Shown here in pieces: positions 29,687 through 42,776 of a stretch of 64,000 nucleotides of DNA. The notes below the pieces were generated by a model, which worked only from the letters and a program-made list of their open reading frames with translations, was not told the origin of the DNA and did not search any database. The position numbers and the translations under genes are program-made. The stretch is from Ruminococcus sp. OA3 (lineage in GTDB: Bacteria; Bacillota; Clostridia; Lachnospirales; Lachnospiraceae), in NCBI RefSeq assembly GCF_022440845.1, contig NZ_JAKNTO010000001.1:1116001-1180000 (forward strand). Reading direction: 5' to 3'. Within the stretch, counting starts at the first letter, position 1. Each line of letters starts with the position of its first letter.

Positions 29687-29699
29687 GACAGGGCAATTT

Positions 29700-29789
29700 G
29701 GAGAAGTACCCAAGCTGGCCGAAGGGGCTCCCCTGGAAAGGGAGTAGGTCGTTAATAGCGGCGCGAGGGTTCAAATCCCTCCTTCTCCG
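29700..29789 (+). tRNA. tRNA-Ser(GGA)
   Basis: Acceptor GGAGAAG with CTTCTCC and discriminator G. Anticodon loop CTGGAAA gives GGA. Long class II variable arm. CCA not encoded. Confidence 0.95.
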
Positions 29790-29837
29790 TTCGCTGGAAA
29801 CGCTTTGGAAAAACGACAAAAAAGTTTAAAAAAAGTG

Positions 29838-29866
29838 TTGACAGAGAAAAAGAAACATGATATTCT
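29838..29866 (+). promoter_or_regulatory. rRNA operon promoter
   Basis: TTGACA at 29838-29843 and TATTCT at 29861-29866 with a 17-bp spacer, about 180 bp ahead of 16S. Confidence 0.7.
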
Positions 29867-29913
29867 GTTATAGCTGTCGTCGAGAAATACGGGCACAGCA
29901 AACAACGAACTTT

Positions 29914-29937
29914 GATAACTGAACAGTAAAACACATC
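29914..29937 (+). other. 5' arm of the 16S processing stem
   Basis: These 24 bases are complementary, with one mismatch, to 31811-31834 beyond the 3' end of 16S. The two arms should pair in the precursor and form an RNase III-type substrate that loops out 16S. Confidence 0.8.
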
Positions 29938-30041
29938 CTTGAAAATTCTAAAAAAGAATTTCATTAAATTGACGAAAAGTCAAAACCAACAGTAAAAGGG
30001 ATAAGATAGCCAAGAGTTATCTTGAACTGGAACGAACACTT

Positions 30042-31960
<1,919 letters not shown>

Positions 31961-32077
31961 TCTGGTGGCGATGCGCTTAGGGGAAACACCCGTACCCATC
32001 CCGAACACGATGGTTAAGACTTAAGCGGCCGATGGTACTGCACTGGTGACGGTGTGGGAGAGTAGGTGGCTGCCAGA
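31961..32077 (+). rRNA. 5S ribosomal RNA
   Basis: About 117 nt with terminal helix TCTGGTGGC / GCTGCCAGA and the conserved CCCATCCCGAACACG loop. It lies between 16S and 23S instead of after 23S. Confidence 0.95.
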
Positions 32078-32171
32078 CCATAAAAAAGTTAATGAATCCG
32101 AGCGAGAGCGAAGGATGAATTTAGTTTTTCAGGTCGTTCGCAAAACGAAGTGAAGCGAACTTCCGAAAAAA

Positions 32172-32232
<61 letters not shown>

Positions 32233-32245
<13 letters not shown>

Positions 32246-32350
32246 TTAAGTGGAAACTTCTCGGTAGAGGAGGAAAGGCCCACTTAAGCCCATTAAGTGG
32301 AAACTTCTCAATAGAGGAGGAAAGGCCCACTTAAGCCCATTAGGTGAAAC
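32233..32350 (+). repeat. 47-bp tandem repeat derived from the tRNA-Ile 3' end
   Basis: Units begin at 32233, 32280 and 32327 (the third is partial and diverged). Each unit begins with the palindrome CCACTTAA-GCCCA-TTAAGTGG, whose first half is the T-arm/acceptor end of tRNA-Ile, followed by about 26 bp of flank. Confidence 0.85.
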
Positions 32351-32402
32351 TTCCTAAAACAGGAAAAATCCATTTGAAAAAGCAATAATAAATAAGACCC
32401 AT

Positions 32403-32475
32403 GGGGGTGTAGCTCAGTTGGGAGAGCACCTGCCTTGCAAGCAGGGGGTCAAGGGTTCGAATCCCTCCATCTCCA
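32403..32475 (+). tRNA. tRNA-Ala(UGC)
   Basis: Anticodon loop CTTGCAA gives TGC. Acceptor GGGGGTG pairs with CATCTCC using two G-T wobbles, discriminator A. The first T-stem pair appears mismatched (AAGGG against CCCTC). CCA not encoded. Confidence 0.9.
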
Positions 32476-32566
32476 TTCGGTATGGAAACATACCGGAATA
32501 CAATCAAATACGAAGAAGCAGATGGAAGCAAGCTTCCAGAGTCTCTTAGGATCTGATTGTGCAGAT

Positions 32567-32588
32567 GTACCTTGAAAACCGCATATAC
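32567..32588 (+). other. 5' arm of the 23S processing stem
   Basis: About 21 bases complementary to 35813-35834 after 23S, with one mismatch and one G-U. Confidence 0.75.
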
Positions 32589-32783
32589 GAAAATATCTAT
32601 ATTGATAACATCTCTTATCAGCGAAGCTGATAAGCAAGAAACGTTAGAGATAGGAAAAGACATCCGAGGAACCACAGGCAGAGATGCATGTGGTGAATCA
32701 AACATTGTAAACGCAATGAAACGAAACGCTCGATGCGAAAGCATCGCAAGTACCGACTGTTCCAAACGCTATTGGAGCAGGAA

Positions 32784-35675
<2,892 letters not shown>

Positions 35676-35812
35676 TGAGCACGCAAAGCGTGCGAAGGTC
35701 GTTCGATAGAGCAAAGCGAGATCGAACTTCCCCTGCATAAGCAGAAGGAAGGAAGAGAAGCGGAGATCGAATGACCCGAAAGAAGACGGTAGAAGCGTGG
35801 ATGGATGTAATA

Positions 35813-35834
35813 GTGTATGCGGTTTTGAAGGTAT
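35813..35834 (+). other. 3' arm of the 23S processing stem
   Basis: Pairs with 32567-32588. The spacer 35676-35880 also contains short GCAAAGC-type hairpins (for example GCACGCAAAGCGTGC) and no gene. Confidence 0.75.
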
Positions 35835-35882
35835 ATCCTTCATCAAATAAAAAGACCTGCTGAAAAGCAGGATAAAAGATGT

Positions 35883-35954
35883 TCCTCGATAGCTCAATGG
35901 TAGAGCATTCGGCTGTTAACCGAAGGGTTGTTGGTTCGAGCCCAACTCGGGGAG
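35883..35954 (+). tRNA. tRNA-Asn(GUU)
   Basis: Acceptor TCCTCGA with TCGGGGA and discriminator G; anticodon loop CTGTTAA gives GTT. CCA not encoded. Confidence 0.95.
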
Positions 35955-35962
35955 CTTTTTTC

Positions 35963-36034
35963 GGCTCCATGGTCAAGCGGTTAAGACACCGCCCTTTCAC
36001 GGCGGTAACAGGGGTTCAAATCCCCTTGGAGTCA
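35963..36034 (+). tRNA. tRNA-Glu(UUC)
   Basis: Acceptor GGCTCCA with TGGAGTC and discriminator A; anticodon loop CTTTCAC gives TTC. Confidence 0.95.
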
Positions 36035-36086
36035 TTAAAAAACACTTGCATCATTTTCAAAAAGTGTTAATATAATAATAGAGTAA

Positions 36087-36158
36087 GGCGCAGTAGCCAA
36101 GTGGTAAGGCATAGGTCTGCAACACCTCGATTCACCGGTTCAAATCCGGTCTGCGCCT
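36087..36158 (+). tRNA. tRNA-Cys(GCA)
   Basis: Acceptor GGCGCAG with CTGCGCC and discriminator T; anticodon loop CTGCAAC gives GCA. Remnants of mobile-element recombinases begin 90 bp downstream. Confidence 0.95.
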
Positions 36159-36162
36159 CTTG

Positions 36163-36190
36163 AAAAGCATCGTATTTACGGTGCTTTTTT
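36163..36190 (+). terminator. Terminator after tRNA-Cys
   Basis: Stem AAAAGCATCGTA (36163-36174) with TACGGTGCTTTT (36177-36188), one G-U pair, followed by T residues. Confidence 0.8.
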
Positions 36191-36247
36191 ATTTTGTGTT
36201 TTATTTTGTGTTGCATAGTTTTTCAAAATGACTGTTTGCAACGCTGT

Positions 36248-36469
36248 TCATTTCTTCGCTTTTATCATCCACTTGTCATTTTCCTGTATGATCATGTTTT
36301 CGCATACATGGACAATATTACGGTGAATGTTTTTGCTGTGTAAGGCACAGATCTCTCCGCGCCTCATCGGACCGAAAGCTGCGAGTAAGATCGGAAGATA
36401 TGTGTTCGTAATATGTAGGCGTCTCTTAACCCGTATAGTATTATTTACTGTCCCTGGTTGCTGCCGGGG
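36248..36469 (-). pseudogene. Tyrosine integrase fragment
   Basis: On the minus strand the frame reads YLPILLAAFGPMRRGEICAL, then VHVCENMIIQENDKWMIKA and a stop. This is the segment of phage/ICE tyrosine integrases that holds the first catalytic Arg (RRGE). The rest of the gene, including HxxR and the Tyr nucleophile, is missing. It is joined to a recombinase fragment in another frame. Confidence 0.75.
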
Positions 36470-36631
36470 TTATTTGTTTGTTGCGACACAATTCCTGTAC
36501 CCGTTTCCATGTATCGAGGTCAATAGTTGCTTTGTGGGTGTCACAAACACAAGATGCTTTTCTTCTGGATTGTAGCACTTCTTTTTGGGCTTGTAGGATT
36601 ACTTATAGATCTTGAAGTTCACCGTATGCCC
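36441..36631 (-). pseudogene. Large serine recombinase fragment
   Basis: Minus-strand reading gives GHTVNFKIYK, an in-frame stop, SYKPKKKCYNPEEKHLVF, a frameshift, then THKATIDLDTWKRVQELCRN. This matches the recombinase domain ahead of the zinc-ribbon of large serine recombinases. It lacks the catalytic N-terminus and the zinc motif and carries a stop and a frameshift. Confidence 0.7.
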
Positions 36632-36782
36632 TGTTATCTCCGACGTGCCTGGCAGAATAATATACCCGTCAATGAGTATTTTACGGGCAAAAGCCGAGAG
36701 ATTTTTCGTCGAAAATTAATTCATCTTTTCTTCGACTAACGCCCTTTCTTCTTCTGTCATACGGACGATAACTTAAACAATC
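36632..36782 (-). pseudogene. MobC-like mobilisation protein fragment
   Basis: Minus-strand reading gives MTEEERALVEEKM, a stop, then STKNLSAFARKILIDGYII, which resembles relaxosome proteins (MobC type) of ICEs and plasmids. It runs directly into the serine recombinase fragment, so a deletion has fused the two. Confidence 0.65.
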
Positions 36783-36870
36783 CTCTTTAAGAAGTTGATT
36801 TTAGGTAAAAAAATATTGCAGCCGTTATGTACCAAACTAAAAGCAATGACAGCAACACCTCATTTTCATA

Positions 36871-36900
36871 TTGACAAATATCAATGTGAAGTATATAATT
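36871..36900 (+). promoter_or_regulatory. ArsR-regulated promoter and operator
   Basis: TTGACA at 36872-36877 and TATAAT at 36895-36900 with a 17-bp spacer. The inverted repeat ATTGA-N6-TCAAT (36871-36886) overlaps the -35 element, a usual place for an ArsR operator. Confidence 0.7.
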
Positions 36901-36934
36901 ATAAAATGAAAACAGGTAGAAAGGAGAGTATGGA

Positions 36935-37243
36935 ATGACCGAGAACGAAAAAAACGCAAGGATATTCAAAGCCTTTTGCGACGCAAATAGATTGACAATT
37001 TTAGGTTTGTTACAAAGTGGTGAAAAATGTGCGTGTAAGTTACTGGAAGAACTCAATATTGGACAGCCGACTTTATCACATCACATGAAAATATTGTGTG
37101 ACGCAGAAATAGTTGTTGGACGTAAAGAGGGTAAATGGACGTACTATTCTTTTAATACAGAGGGGATTATCCGCGCAAAAGAACTTCTGAATCAAATTAC
37201 AATCGTAACAAGCGATGCAAAATGCAACGGTACAGACCAATAA
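36935..37243 (+). CDS. arsR: ArsR-family metalloregulator
   Basis: A 102-residue winged-helix repressor of the ArsR/SmtB family. The segment EKCACKLLEELNIGQPTLSHHMKIL carries the CxC metal-binding pair in the recognition-helix region, as in arsenic-sensing ArsR, and a further Cys lies near the C-terminus. It should repress its own operon until arsenite or an organoarsenical binds. Base composition is AT-richer than the core genes. A hairpin (AAGCCGCC / GGCGGCTT, 37242-37266) follows. Confidence 0.9.
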   Translation: MTENEKNARIFKAFCDANRLTILGLLQSGEKCACKLLEELNIGQPTLSHHMKILCDAEIVVGRKEGKWTYYSFNTEGIIRAKELLNQITIVTSDAKCNGTDQ

Positions 37244-37322
37244 GCCGCCAAAAATAACGGCGGCTTATATATCAACATCATATCGACACATAGAAATATA
37301 TAGATGAAATGGAGGCATTTTC

Positions 37323-38336
37323 TTGGGAGGTATTAAATTATTTTGGGACTTTTTTCAAAATCAAGTATTGGGTATGAAGTGGCTCAGTGAAGTAATAGGC
37401 AGCGGTTTATCTGCTGTTGGCCTAAACATTGAAAGTCAAGTAGGCGCAAGTATTCAATTTTTTCTTTATGACACAATTAAAATCACGGTTTTGCTTTGTG
37501 TTTTGATTTATTTGATTTCCTATATTCAAAGCTATTTTCCACCCGAAAGAAGCAAGCGAATATTGGGGCGTTTTCATGGTGTAGGTGCAAATATCGTCGC
37601 GGCTTTACTTGGAACAGTTACCCCGTTTTGTTCCTGTTCGTCTATCCCTTTATTTATCGGCTTTACAAGTGCGGGCTTGCCTTTAGGTGTGACATTTTCT
37701 TTTCTTATCTCGTCTCCTATGGTTGACCTCGGTTCTCTTGTCCTGCTAATGAGTATATTTGGTTCAAAAATCGCTTTTATCTATGTTCTAGTAGGTTTGG
37801 TTATCGCGGTTGTCGGCGGCACAATCATTGAAAAGCTACACATGGAAAAATACGTTGAGCATTATATTAAAACGGCGGGAAGTGTAGATATTGAAGCCCC
37901 AGATTTGACAAAACGAGATAGGTTCAAATATTCGTGGGAACAGGTTGCAGCAACTTTCAAAAAAGTATTTCCTTATATTCTGATGGGCGTTGGCATCGGT
38001 GCGTTCATTCATAACTGGATACCGCAAGCATGGATTGAAGCTGCGCTCGGAAGCAATAATCCATTTTCTGTAATTTTGGCTACGCTTGTAGGCGTACCGA
38101 TGTATGCGGATATTTTTGGAACAATCCCTGTTGCCGAAGCCCTATTTGCCAAAGGCGCACAACTTGGCGCAATTTTATCTTTTATGATGGCAGTAACCAC
38201 TCTGTCCTTACCGTCCCTTATTATGTTACGAAAGGCGGTAAAGCCGAAATTGCTTGCCCTGTTCATTGGTATCTGCACAGGTGGTATTATCATTGTTGGT
38301 TATCTGTTTAACATATTTCACCATTTTCTTATTTAA
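37323..38336 (+). CDS. arsP: ArsP-type permease (DUF318)
   Basis: A 337-residue membrane protein with about eight hydrophobic segments and the family motif TPFCSCSSIPLFIGF near residue 105, where the paired Cys residues lie. DUF318 permeases include ArsP, which exports trivalent organoarsenicals; the ArsR neighbour supports that role but does not prove the substrate. It starts with TTG 37323 behind GGAGG (37311-37315); the next ATG at 37374 would remove part of the N-terminus. Confidence 0.82.
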   Translation: MGGIKLFWDFFQNQVLGMKWLSEVIGSGLSAVGLNIESQVGASIQFFLYDTIKITVLLCVLIYLISYIQSYFPPERSKRILGRFHGVGANIVAALLGTVTPFCSCSSIPLFIGFTSAGLPLGVTFSFLISSPMVDLGSLVLLMSIFGSKIAFIYVLVGLVIAVVGGTIIEKLHMEKYVEHYIKTAGSVDIEAPDLTKRDRFKYSWEQVAATFKKVFPYILMGVGIGAFIHNWIPQAWIEAALGSNNPFSVILATLVGVPMYADIFGTIPVAEALFAKGAQLGAILSFMMAVTTLSLPSLIMLRKAVKPKLLALFIGICTGGIIIVGYLFNIFHHFLI

Positions 38337-38354
38337 TGAAAGGAGATTATCTTT

Positions 38355-38708
38355 ATGTTACTATTTGGAAAGAAAAGCAAAAAAGAAGAAACATCCTCTT
38401 GCTGTTGTGGAGGTAATTGTAATGCTGAAAGTATGGCAAAAGCAGAACAGGCAAAAGAAGAGGGCGCAAGCGTTAAAATTTTAGGAAGTGGCTGCGCAAA
38501 ATGCAATCAGCTTGAAAACGCCACAAGAACGGCGTTAGAACACCTTAACATGGATGCAGCTATCGACCATATCACTGACTTTACACAGATAGCGGCTTAT
38601 GGCGTAATGACTACCCCTGCCCTTGTCGTTGACGGAAAAGTCGTATCTTATGGAAAGGTACTCAAGGTTGAGGAAGTAATGAAAATCTTGCAAAAAGCAA
38701 GGCGGTGA
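38355..38708 (+). CDS. Small thioredoxin-like redox protein
   Basis: A 117-residue protein. The N-terminal part is Cys-rich (SSCCCGGNCN, about residues 11-20) and the C-terminal 77 residues are a thioredoxin-like fold with GSGCAKCNQL as active site and a cis-Pro loop TTPALVVDG. It resembles the redox-active disulfide protein 2 family often found with DUF318 permeases. It may reduce or pass on the metal(loid). AAAGGAG lies upstream. Confidence 0.85.
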   Translation: MLLFGKKSKKEETSSCCCGGNCNAESMAKAEQAKEEGASVKILGSGCAKCNQLENATRTALEHLNMDAAIDHITDFTQIAAYGVMTTPALVVDGKVVSYGKVLKVEEVMKILQKARR

Positions 38709-38782
38709 TTTACAAAGTGAGTTGCCCGAATGTCAAAGCATGTGCTTGTCCCAAAAAGGCGTGGCCTAATAAAGGGAAATGA
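38705..38782 (+). CDS. 25-residue Cys-rich ORF overlapping the thioredoxin gene
   Basis: GTG 38705 overlaps the preceding TGA (GTGA), a coupling arrangement. The peptide is basic with three Cys (VSCPNVKACACPKKAWPNK). It is too short to be sure, but its position at the end of an arsenic-type operon and its Cys spacing suggest a metal-binding peptide. It may also be a degraded remnant of a longer gene. Confidence 0.4.
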   Translation: MIYKVSCPNVKACACPKKAWPNKGK

Positions 38783-39029
38783 TGTGCTCGCGTAATCAAG
38801 CATAGGGAAACAGATAGTTTGACATATTGTTTGTTTCTGGATAATGAGTGCGATAAAAGCCTTAGAAATTTTTTGATGAAACTAAACATGATAAAGCTGC
38901 TCAGATTGCAGATCTCCTATCCTCGGGTCATATCAGGTTTTCTTGTGAAATGGGTAGAACAGGCAGAAGATACGCTCAAAGTATCATCTGCCTGCTCGGG
39001 TTTGATTATCCCAAAAGCCGTCGTATTAC
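38783..39029. other. Gene-free stretch with a decayed frame and hairpin
   Basis: The plus strand has an uninterrupted frame at about 38897-39041 (DKAAQIADLLSSGHIRFSCE) with no start signal; it may be a decayed gene. An inverted repeat CAGGCAGAAGATAC / GTATCATCTGCCTG (38960-38994) may end the glnA transcript on the minus strand. Confidence 0.4.
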
Positions 39030-40457
39030 TTACAGATCATAATACTTTTCAAATTCTACTGGGTGGGGAATCTGTGAAATTTCCAGGCATTCCCCGCGTT
39101 TTCTCTTCAGCCAGATTTCGATCAGGCGTTCGGGAAATACCCCGCCAGCCGTCAGGTAGTCATGGTCAGCTTCCAGGGCATCCAGGGATTCATCGAGCGT
39201 TTTGGGAAGAGCCTGTATTTTGGCCTTTTCTTCCTCTGATAAATCATACAGATTGCAGTCATAAGGTCCCCAGCCATTTTCAGATGGATCTATCTGATTC
39301 TTAATTCCGTCCAGCCCCGCCATCAAAATTGCAGCATATGCATAATAGGGATTTGCTGTCGCATCCGGGTTCCGGAGTTCAAAACGTTTTGCCTTCGGAG
39401 ACTTTGCATAAGCAGGAATGCGGATGACAGCGCTACGGTTTGAGGTTGCGTATCCGATCGTGACGGGCGCTTCATATCCGGGAACAAGGCGTTTAAAGGA
39501 GTTTGTGGAGGGATTGGTAAAGGCACAAAGAGAAGCGATGTGTTTCAGCAGACCGCCGATAAAATAATGTGCTGTCTTACTCAGTCCGGAATATCCATTT
39601 TCATCATAGAAGACGGGTTCCCCTTCTTTCATCAGAAGCATATGTACATGCATTCCATTGCCGGCCTCTTTATAAATTGGTTTTGGCATGAAAGTTGCAG
39701 TTTTGCCTGCCTGTACGGCCGCATTCTTGATGATATACTTTGTGATCATGGTTTTATCTGCCATATCAACCATATTACCCAACTCTACCTCGATTTCCAT
39801 CTGTCCGGAACCACCCACTTCATGATGGTGGTATTTGACATCAATGCCCCAGTCCTGCATGTACATGCACATCCGGCTTCTCAGACTGTACGCAATATCA
39901 TGAGGTGCTGAGATATGATAGCCTCCGCTTTTTGGTACCTGGTAGCCCGCATTTTCAGGAGATTCTGTACCGCTGTTCCAGGCTGCCTGTTTTGTATCCA
40001 CGGTAAATGAAGTCTTCTGAGGCTCAGTCATGTAACTTACATTGTCAAATAAATGAAATTCAAATTCCGGCCCGATCAGCATTTCATCGGCGATGCCTTC
40101 AGATTTCATATATTCCAGCGCCCGAAGACTGACGTTCCGGGGATACTGATCAAAGGGGAGATTTTCTTTACCGATCACGCAGACGTTTCCGCACATGGTG
40201 AGTGTGGGAATCTCTGTAAAGGGGTCAATCACTGCAGTGCCCGGGTCGGGTATAAAAACCATATCACTTTTTTCTACCGGAGCGTAGCCGTAGTTTGAAC
40301 CGTCAAAGCCGATACCGTATAGGAAGATATCATCATTGAATCTCTCTACAGGAATGGTGATATGTCTCCACCTTCCGTCGAGATCCGTCATCTTAAAATC
40401 AATCATCCTGATTCCATTGTCGTCACATAACTTTCGGATGTCAGTGCTGTTTAACAT
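39030..40457 (-). CDS. glnA: Glutamine synthetase, type I
   Basis: A 475-residue glutamine synthetase that makes glutamine from glutamate, ammonia and ATP. It has the beta-grasp segment GFDGSNYGY, the metal site IGPEFEFHLF, the ATP motif KPIYKEAGNGMHVHM and the catalytic loop NRSAVIRIP. A C-terminal NLYDL resembles the adenylylation site of the I-beta type, though Firmicutes usually lack that control. The start at 40457 follows GGGAGGAAG; an upstream ATG has no better site. It follows the ATC-hydrolase gene on the same strand. Confidence 0.95.
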   Translation of the reverse strand: MLNSTDIRKLCDDNGIRMIDFKMTDLDGRWRHITIPVERFNDDIFLYGIGFDGSNYGYAPVEKSDMVFIPDPGTAVIDPFTEIPTLTMCGNVCVIGKENLPFDQYPRNVSLRALEYMKSEGIADEMLIGPEFEFHLFDNVSYMTEPQKTSFTVDTKQAAWNSGTESPENAGYQVPKSGGYHISAPHDIAYSLRSRMCMYMQDWGIDVKYHHHEVGGSGQMEIEVELGNMVDMADKTMITKYIIKNAAVQAGKTATFMPKPIYKEAGNGMHVHMLLMKEGEPVFYDENGYSGLSKTAHYFIGGLLKHIASLCAFTNPSTNSFKRLVPGYEAPVTIGYATSNRSAVIRIPAYAKSPKAKRFELRNPDATANPYYAYAAILMAGLDGIKNQIDPSENGWGPYDCNLYDLSEEEKAKIQALPKTLDESLDALEADHDYLTAGGVFPERLIEIWLKRKRGECLEISQIPHPVEFEKYYDL

Positions 40458-40472
40458 AATGCTTCCTCCCAA

Positions 40473-40991
40473 TCAATCGTTTTTTTCTGTTTTCCGTTTT
40501 TTCTTTATATAACGAAGTGCGCAGATATCGTCGCCTTTCGCTATGCATTCAGGCAACTTCAGTACACTGTCATAACATGCACCGATGCCATGGTCGCCGC
40601 ACATGGCGATGTCACATAAGACAGCAATTTCATCATCTGTGCAGCCTGCCTTCTGCCACGCCTTGACAAGGGGGCAGTAATGAAAATTAAGGAAGAGTTC
40701 TTCGTCCGTGCTTTTTAGTACTTTCATCTCAAATACCCATTGTGCAGGTTTTGTAAATAACGTTTTTTTTAGTCCCTTCAGGCTTTTTGTCCGACTTTTA
40801 CGGACCAGCCCTTTTCCCTGGGTTATCCCGCATCTTCTAACGGCTGCCGAGCCGAAGTCCCGCCAGTCAAGCCCTCTCTTACCTGCCTCATCACACAGCA
40901 GATAAAGCCATAAAGCCCTGTGCTCAAGCTGTTCTCTGATAGCTGCGATCAATTTGTTCTTGATGCTTGGTTCGTTTTTTATCCTGCTCAT
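40473..40991 (-). CDS. ATC-hydrolase-family protein
   Basis: A 172-residue protein matching the L-2-amino-thiazoline-4-carboxylate hydrolase family (PF14196) by its C-terminal half: FNFHYCPLVKAW, CDIAMCGDHGI and IAKGDDICALRY. Most members are of unknown substrate. It lies 15 bp ahead of glnA and is probably cotranscribed, which suggests a nitrogen-related role; that link is inference. Confidence 0.75.
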   Translation of the reverse strand: MSRIKNEPSIKNKLIAAIREQLEHRALWLYLLCDEAGKRGLDWRDFGSAAVRRCGITQGKGLVRKSRTKSLKGLKKTLFTKPAQWVFEMKVLKSTDEELFLNFHYCPLVKAWQKAGCTDDEIAVLCDIAMCGDHGIGACYDSVLKLPECIAKGDDICALRYIKKKRKTEKND

Positions 40992-41130
40992 ATTTCCCCC
41001 AATCTTTTTTAACTCACGAAATGGTGTACCTCAAGCTTTGTATAGGTTTCTCCCTATGTTAATTTTACAATAAAAATGGAGGTTTTAAAACAATAAACTG
41101 AATATATTTGTAAAAGTTATGGAACTCAAA

Positions 41131-41159
41131 TTGACAGATTTTATTTTCGGGTTTAGAGT
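41131..41159 (+). promoter_or_regulatory. Promoter of the alpha/beta hydrolase gene
   Basis: TTGACA at 41131-41136 and TAGAGT at 41154-41159 with a 17-bp spacer. Confidence 0.6.
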
Positions 41160-41192
41160 ATAAGAACAAGAACGTCCGGAGGAGGTGGCAAA

Positions 41193-41903
41193 ATGGATAT
41201 GAAGCTTCATTATACAGAGCATGGCGCGGGGGAGCCGCTGATACTTCTGCACGGAAACGGGGAAAGCAGCGCATATTTCGTTCATCAGATCAATTACTTT
41301 TCAGACAAGTTTCGGGTAATCGCCATCGACACACGGGGACATGGAAAGTCGCCAAGGGGAGAGATGCCTTTTACAATCCGGCAATTTGCGGAAGATTTAA
41401 TGGAGTTTATGGATGTGCATCTAATAGAGAAAGCAAATTTGCTGGGGTTCTCTGACGGTGGGAATATTGCGCTTATATTCGCGTTGAAACATCCTGAAAA
41501 AGTTAAATGCCTGATTCTGAATGGGGCGAATTTGGATACAAAAGGTGTGAAAGCTTCTGTACAGGTTCCAATTGTGGCAGGCTATAAAATAGCTTCTTTG
41601 TTTGCCGGCATAAGTGTACAGGCTAAAAGAAATGCCGAAATGCTGGGTCTGATGGTCAATGATCCCGATATTAATCCCGACGAGCTGAAAGTACTGGATG
41701 TTCCGGTGCTGGTCATAGCGGGGCAGAAAGATATGATTAAGTATGAACATACAAGATTAATTTATGAAAGTCTGCCGAATGCGGAGATTGCAGTTATTCC
41801 CGGAGATCATTTTATTGCAGATAAAAATTCGGGGACCTTCAACCGTATTGTGGGTGACTTCCTTCGTAGAACAGGAGATCACCTTCTTGATAATTCATGC
41901 TGA
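41193..41903 (+). CDS. Alpha/beta hydrolase
   Basis: A 236-residue alpha/beta-hydrolase-fold protein. The oxyanion HGNGESS, the nucleophile elbow GFSDGG (Ser), the acid in PVLVIAGQKDM and a late His in PGDHF are in the right order. The substrate is not evident. A strong GGAGGAGG site precedes ATG 41193. Stands alone behind its own promoter. Confidence 0.88.
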   Translation: MDMKLHYTEHGAGEPLILLHGNGESSAYFVHQINYFSDKFRVIAIDTRGHGKSPRGEMPFTIRQFAEDLMEFMDVHLIEKANLLGFSDGGNIALIFALKHPEKVKCLILNGANLDTKGVKASVQVPIVAGYKIASLFAGISVQAKRNAEMLGLMVNDPDINPDELKVLDVPVLVIAGQKDMIKYEHTRLIYESLPNAEIAVIPGDHFIADKNSGTFNRIVGDFLRRTGDHLLDNSC

Positions 41904-42146
41904 CAGATATAATGTTGAGGGAATGCACCTGCATGGGCATGGCGAGAACTTTGGCCGCTTAAATAAACGGGAGATGGACGGTATTAAAAATCTGCTGCGC
42001 ACAGACAGGAATTCATTATTATGATGGATAAGAGCGGAAATACCAGGTTTTCAAATGAAAAGGACTGTTACAGGTTATGTACCATTGTAATAATGATGAG
42101 CATGCTTTGAGAACAATGGAAAAGTTAATACAGATGTATCTGTACG

Positions 42147-42178
42147 GAATCGTCTTATAAGAGGCGGCTCCTTTTTTT
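42147..42178 (+). terminator. Terminator-like hairpin
   Basis: GGAATCGTCTT pairs imperfectly with AAGAGGCGGCTCC, followed by a run of T. Confidence 0.6.
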
Positions 42179-42186
42179 ATTAAACA

Positions 42187-42250
42187 ATATTGAACTTATA
42201 TTCAATATGATATGAAAGGTTTGTACAGATTGAATTATCTGTTCAGATAA
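42187..42250 (+). promoter_or_regulatory. Two palindromes ahead of the MATE remnant
   Basis: ATATTGAA-N6-TTCAATAT (42187-42208) and TTATCTG-TT-CAGATAA (42235-42250) are probable operators. No matching regulator lies next to them. Confidence 0.5.
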
Positions 42251-42275
42251 ATTAAAAAACAGGAGATTTTAAAAC

Positions 42276-42615
42276 ATGAATGAAAAGAAGACAAAAATGG
42301 AACTGCTGGGTGAGGAAAGAGTGCTCCGTGCCCTGGTAAAATTGAGGATTCCCACCATGATCGGGATGTTAGTATCCGTTTTGTACAATGCAATCGATGC
42401 ATACTTTGTCGGCGGGCTTGGGATCAGCCAGATGGGGGCGGTTTCGGTCGTGTTTCCCATTGTACAGCTGGTGATCAGACTTGGTATGATGTCTGGAGCC
42501 ATGTATATCCAGGCTTTTGGGGAAAGAAGATTATCGGGGAGCTGACAAAGTGGCATCGACCGCCGCCGTCGTTACGGTTTTTTTGCTGCTCAGACAGGTA
42601 AACATCTGGGATTAA
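42276..42615 (+). pseudogene. MATE efflux transporter remnant
   Basis: The first 85 or so codons match the N-terminus of MATE multidrug exporters (LGEERVLRALVKLRIPTMIGM, LVSVLYNAIDAYFVG), then the frame stops at 42545. In the +1 frame the match resumes as ADKVASTAAVVTVFLLL up to 42615, and the remaining 350 residues are absent. A fragment in yet another frame (EVEGKHTVKILRKPNTGPIV, to about 42724) follows. The gene is frameshifted and deleted. Confidence 0.8.
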
Positions 42616-42776
42616 AACAGAAGTGGAAGGAAAACATACAGTAAAAATATTAAGAAAACCTAATACCGGACCGATTGTTTGGGAAGAAGCTACCAATTAT
42701 AATAAAAATAATGTATTTGAATAATGTATGAGGCAATGAAACCTCATGCAAAAAGACATATCGGAGGGAGAATAGT

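Larger units (their letters stand above)
41904..42275. other. Gene-free stretch with terminator and two palindromes
   Basis: No gene with a start signal is present; short frames such as ADRYNVEGMHLHGHGENFGR look like a gene remnant. It contains a terminator and two palindromes listed separately. Confidence 0.5.

Noticed and set aside
36327-36739. Plus-strand frames between tRNA-Cys and arsR
   Set aside because: The homology lies on the minus strand as recombinase and MobC fragments; plus-strand frames resemble nothing and lack ribosome sites.
41764-42024. 86-codon frame overlapping the hydrolase gene end
   Set aside because: Starts inside the hydrolase gene in another frame with no ribosome site; at most a remnant.
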